Source: an uncultured Alphaproteobacteria bacterium
GTDB taxonomy: Bacteria > Pseudomonadota > Alphaproteobacteria > Rhodospirillales > Rhodospirillaceae
DNA length: 64,000 bases
NCBI GenBank assembly: GCA_900079695.1
Contig: LT599022.1
Span: forward strand, 3,641,892 to 3,705,891
Direction: 5' to 3'
Both the position numbers and the translations under genes were made by a program. This document shows positions 61,029 through 64,000 of this stretch, in pieces; the stretch's first letter is position 1, and each line of letters opens with the position of its first letter. The notes below the pieces were generated by a model, which saw only the letters and a list, made by a program, of their open reading frames with translations, was not told the DNA's origin and did no database searches.

Positions 61029-64000
61029 TCAGTTACCCGGTAGGCGGATCAGGGCGTCCAGGCCGTGGAACGAGACGGAACGCTTGTTCCGCGTCATGGC
61101 TTTCTGAGCCTGGACGAAACTCTCGAAGCCCGGCTCCTTCTTCAGTGCCCTCCAGGCCCGCTCTTCGTACCGGCTGCGGACCTCTCGGAGCATCTCCAGC
61201 TTGCGGGAGTAGGGCAGCGTTGCGTTGCCTTCGCCCGCCCGCTGGTAGCTCTGCTTGGCGATGGTGGAGGCCAGGGCGTCCTTCAGGGTGTTGCCCCTTC
61301 CGTCCGTCATGGTCCCCATCAGTTCCACCATGCGGTCATAGACGGTCTGTCCGGTCTGGCTGTTCTTCAGCTCGGTATAGTCCAGCTGCCCTTCCCGCTT
61401 GGGGAGGTTGGGGAACACCGGGATACCGAGCTGGCCACCGAGGCGGGCGATTTCGTCCCGCACCGGGTCGTTCTTGTAGTCCGACTTGGCGAACGGCCAG
61501 ACGGCGGAGGAGTGGACGAGGCCACCAATGAACTCGCCATCGCGGGTCACCACGTCGCCCAACTCGTCCCGCTTCGGGGGAAGCGAGGCGGACAGGCCGG
61601 GCACCCTGGATTTCACCGCATCGAGAAGCGAACGCACCTCGCGGAACGCTTCGTCCTGGTTGACGGTCTGGGCGTATGCCGGGATGTAGGAGGCAACTCG
61701 CTGATGGATCACCCTCTGGAAAAGCTCCTCGGTGGTGAGCTGACCGGCGTTGCGGGAGAACAGGGTGAACGTGTCGATCAGGCCCTTGAGGTAGGATTTC
61801 TGAACGACATTGTTGACGAACGAAGTCCCAGCAGCAGCTGAGTATTTCTCCAACACGTCGGCCAATCCGACCGTCATGTTGAGGGCCAACTCATCTTGGG
61901 TTTCCTGGCTGATGTGCCCAGACATCTCCACGAAATCGGCCGCGATAGTGAAAATCGACCCGAACGGATCGAGACGCGACACAGGAACCCAACCGTCCTT
62001 GCATTTGATCGAGTAGGGTTCCCAGCCAGTGGCCCGCATCTCCGCCATAAGAGCGGGGTTTCCCTGCGGGCCTCCTCCGGTAATGTGCCCCTCCGCCGCC
62101 AACATGGCAGCGCCTGACCACATGGCAGCACCGGAAGTGAGCCGCCCGATGGCCATAGCCTTCTGCTCCGGGGTGCCCTTGGTGATGTCCGTCCAGAACT
62201 GTTTGCGCAGCTGACCGAACACCGGGGTGTGGTCCCAGAGGTTCCGCATCAGGTTGGCCGGAGTGCGGACGAAGGGCAGGACGGTTCCCCGGATGAGGGG
62301 GTGAGTACCTGCCGCCGAAGACAGCGTTTCCGACATGGTACGATTGCCGAGTAACGTTTCCGTCTTCAGGTCTTGGGTGAAGGTGGACTCACGCGCCCAT
62401 TGCCTTGCATGGTCGTCTAGGAGCCTGCCGGTTTGCTGGTCGAACGCCTTGCTGAAGAAGTCCTCTACGAAATCGGCGTACTCCCCCGATCCCTGTTTGA
62501 ACCCCTTCAAGGTCGCCTGACGGTTTGCCTGTCCGAACAGATGGGCGCGGGCATTCAGCTGCTTGAAGAACTCGTCTTCGGCCATGAGGAAGCGGCTGGG
62601 GAGCCGGATCGTTTTGCCGAGGCCGTTGATGAGGAGGTTCAACCCCGCCTCCCGGTCGCCTCGGATGGCCTTGTCCCAGTTCGCCAGAACCACCCCATCG
62701 CCCCGCGAGATGGCGAAGTTCTGGAACTCGTTGGTCTTCATCGCCGGGTCGAGGATGTTGGCTTCATCCTTGAACGCCCTCAGCGCCGACTTGCCGGAAC
62801 CGTAGATGTCCATCTCACCGGCACGACCGGCAAGGTTGAAGGTGTCCATCAAGCCCATTCGCATGTAGGTGTACATGGCGCTGGCCTCGGCGTAGGCGGC
62901 TTGCCCCTCCTGGGACAGCTTCCGCCCACTCTCGACCCACGGGTCTTTCCCGGTGGCCTTCCCCAGTGCCGACACGGCCTTGCCGGTCTTGTCGAGGATT
63001 TGCCCACCGATCCACTTCTCGCCGGGGCGAAGCATGGTGTTCGCCATGTTGGAGGTCATGTTGACCACGTTGGTCTTCACGCCGCCAAGGATGCTGTTGA
63101 TCCACACCTCATTGTGGATGTCGATGGCTCGCCCGAGGATGCTCTGGTGGAGAACCTTGACGATGTCCTTGGGCTTCCCGTTGGCACCCGCAGAGCGGAC
63201 CCGGCGGGCAAGCACTCCGACAGCCTCGGAGCCACCGGCACCATCGACCACCTGGAGAAGCTCCTCGGGGGTCATGTTGAGGTTGCCCGCGATGCCGGTC
63301 TTGATGCGCCCGGCGGAGGTCATCCGAGCCGCCGCCGTCTGGGCACCCTTCACGATGCCGGTGATCTCCCGGAGGACATCCACGGCCTGAAGGAACTCAG
63401 CTTCGGCAGCAGCACCGCCTCGCTGATCGACCACCTGGGACAGGCGATAGACCTTGTCGGCGGCCCACTGCATCATCTGCTTACCGGCGACCAACCGAGC
63501 AGCCATCTTGTTGGCGTCCCCGGAGAGGTCCGCAAGGGGACTGAGGACGGCCTGAGCGTTCTTGGCTCCCGCCATGTCGGCCAACTCTTCGGCCATCTGC
63601 TTGGTGGTTTCGAGGGACTGGACACCCCCCGTGATCTTGTTGACGGACTCCCCGGCCATCTTCTCCAGGAAGCCCATCGCCACCTTGACCTCATCGGGCG
63701 AGGTCATGGTGTTGGTGTTGAACATGTCCCCGATCATGTCGGAGATGTCGCCCGTGAAGTTTCCGTGGGCACTGTAGAGCTGCTTCATGCGGGCGAAGTA
63801 CATGTCCCGCTTGGCCGGTTCGATCTCCAGCTTGGGGCGCTCTGGGGTCGCTTTCGGGGCCACGCCATCGGCAGCGGTGGTTACCGCGTCGTCCACCTTG
63901 GTTGCGTCGGCGGTGGCCTCGACCGCCTCCTCGGCTGTATCTGCTGCCTTGGTGGTGGTAGCAGGCTGGAGCGGCTCAGCCGTCTCCGGGGTGGTGACCT
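61029..64000 (-). CDS. large phage virion/ejection-type protein (N-terminus beyond the window)
   Basis: At least 990 residues, open to the right edge: the frame continues past the first Met-type codon at 63896 with a Thr/Ala/Glu-rich stretch. Residues around [20 protein letters not shown] form the N-S-x-L-x-G-x-x-T-x-x-x-N motif seen in large podovirus internal proteins; downstream [20 protein letters not shown] and flanking stretches are hydrophobic and may enter membranes. No catalytic motif is seen. A DNA-ejection or structural role is likely. Confidence 0.8.
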   Translation of the reverse strand, partial: VTTPETAEPLQPATTTKAADTAEEAVEATADATKVDDAVTTAADGVAPKATPERPKLEIEPAKRDMYFARMKQLYSAHGNFTGDISDMIGDMFNTNTMTSPDEVKVAMGFLEKMAGESVNKITGGVQSLETTKQMAEELADMAGAKNAQAVLSPLADLSGDANKMAARLVAGKQMMQWAADKVYRLSQVVDQRGGAAAEAEFLQAVDVLREITGIVKGAQTAAARMTSAGRIKTGIAGNLNMTPEELLQVVDGAGGSEAVGVLARRVRSAGANGKPKDIVKVLHQSILGRAIDIHNEVWINSILGGVKTNVVNMTSNMANTMLRPGEKWIGGQILDKTGKAVSALGKATGKDPWVESGRKLSQEGQAAYAEASAMYTYMRMGLMDTFNLAGRAGEMDIYGSGKSALRAFKDEANILDPAMKTNEFQNFAISRGDGVVLANWDKAIRGDREAGLNLLINGLGKTIRLPSRFLMAEDEFFKQLNARAHLFGQANRQATLKGFKQGSGEYADFVEDFFSKAFDQQTGRLLDDHARQWARESTFTQDLKTETLLGNRTMSETLSSAAGTHPLIRGTVLPFVRTPANLMRNLWDHTPVFGQLRKQFWTDITKGTPEQKAMAIGRLTSGAAMWSGAAMLAAEGHITGGGPQGNPALMAEMRATGWEPYSIKCKDGWVPVSRLDPFGSIFTIAADFVEMSGHISQETQDELALNMTVGLADVLEKYSAAAGTSFVNNVVQKSYLKGLIDTFTLFSRNAGQLTTEELFQRVIHQRVASYIPAYAQTVNQDEAFREVRSLLDAVKSRVPGLSASLPPKRDELGDVVTRDGEFIGGLVHSSAVWPFAKSDYKNDPVRDEIARLGGQLGIPVFPNLPKREGQLDYTELKNSQTGQTVYDRMVELMGTMTDGRGNTLKDALASTIAKQSYQRAGEGNATLPYSRKLEMLREVRSRYEERAWRALKKEPGFESFVQAQKAMTRNKRSVSFHGLDALIRLPGN

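Larger units (their letters stand above)
57763..64000. mobile_element. Prophage 2 / integrative element (right end outside window)
   Basis: A tyrosine integrase begins 100 bases after tRNA-Phe, pointing away from it, followed by convergent genes for a ParB-like protein, RNase HI and a very large phage virion-type protein. Composition is a little lower in GC than the core. The right attachment site is not in the window. Confidence 0.85.

Overview
This looks like a high-GC alphaproteobacterial chromosome, most likely Rhodospirillales-like. The evidence is the core gene order murA-hisG-hisD-UPF0262-LMW phosphatase-infA-maf-rng-yacG-tRNA-Phe, the alpha/beta glycyl-tRNA synthetase followed by pyruvate phosphate dikinase, and a stress-type GGAAC-N17-CGTT promoter. 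The species cannot be fixed from the window. A 24-kb core segment (about 33.2-57.8 kb) is flanked by two tRNA-associated prophages, each cut by a window edge.

Prophage 1 (from before base 1 to about 33.17 kb) is a podovirus resembling the BPP-1/T7-like group. The left block (0.37-6.17 kb) is a tightly overlapping early operon with a DUF1937 protein, an adenine methyltransferase, a RusA resolvase, DUF1376 and lambda-P-like replication candidates and a DUF6362 protein. A terminator at 6.24 kb separates it from the late genes: terminase, portal, Bbp19-like protein, scaffold, N4-gp56/Bbp17-type capsid, Bbp16-like cement, tail adaptor and nozzle, gp13-like protein and four large or medium internal/ejection proteins, one carrying a barnase/EndoU-like nuclease domain. 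The tail fibre with a discoidin-like C-terminus and a lysis cassette (DUF6127-like membrane protein, GH24 endolysin, holin-like protein, nested Rz/Rz1) close the element beside tRNA-Pro(CGG).

Between the ejection genes and the fibre (23.9-29.75 kb) lies an accessory cassette that is AT-richer in parts. It holds a two-helix membrane protein, a zinc ribbon, a higBA toxin-antitoxin pair, a secreted protein and two successive copies of a P22 immI-like switch. Each copy has a minus-strand ribbon-helix-helix (RHH) repressor, a divergent small RHH repressor and an antirepressor (Bro-N in the first, KilA-N in the second), with hairpins between the small repressor and the antirepressor. In phage P22 the mnt-arc-ant region sits in the same relative place. 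This duplicated switch is the most interesting system in the window.

The core segment encodes polyprenyl diphosphate synthase, a TrmN6-like methyltransferase, GlyQ/GlyS, PpdK, a cell-surface glycosyltransferase group (GT2-, GT9- and GT4-like) with an AsnB-type amidotransferase, dihydroorotase, a DUF892/YciE stress protein, tRNA-Thr(GGT), Dcd, MurA, HisG, HisD, UPF0262, a low-molecular-weight phosphatase, IF-1, Maf, an RNase G-like protein, YacG and a glyoxalase-fold protein.

Prophage 2 starts at the 3' end of tRNA-Phe(GAA) with a tyrosine integrase. Convergent to it are an orphan ParB-like protein, RNase HI and a large virion-type protein that runs off the right edge.
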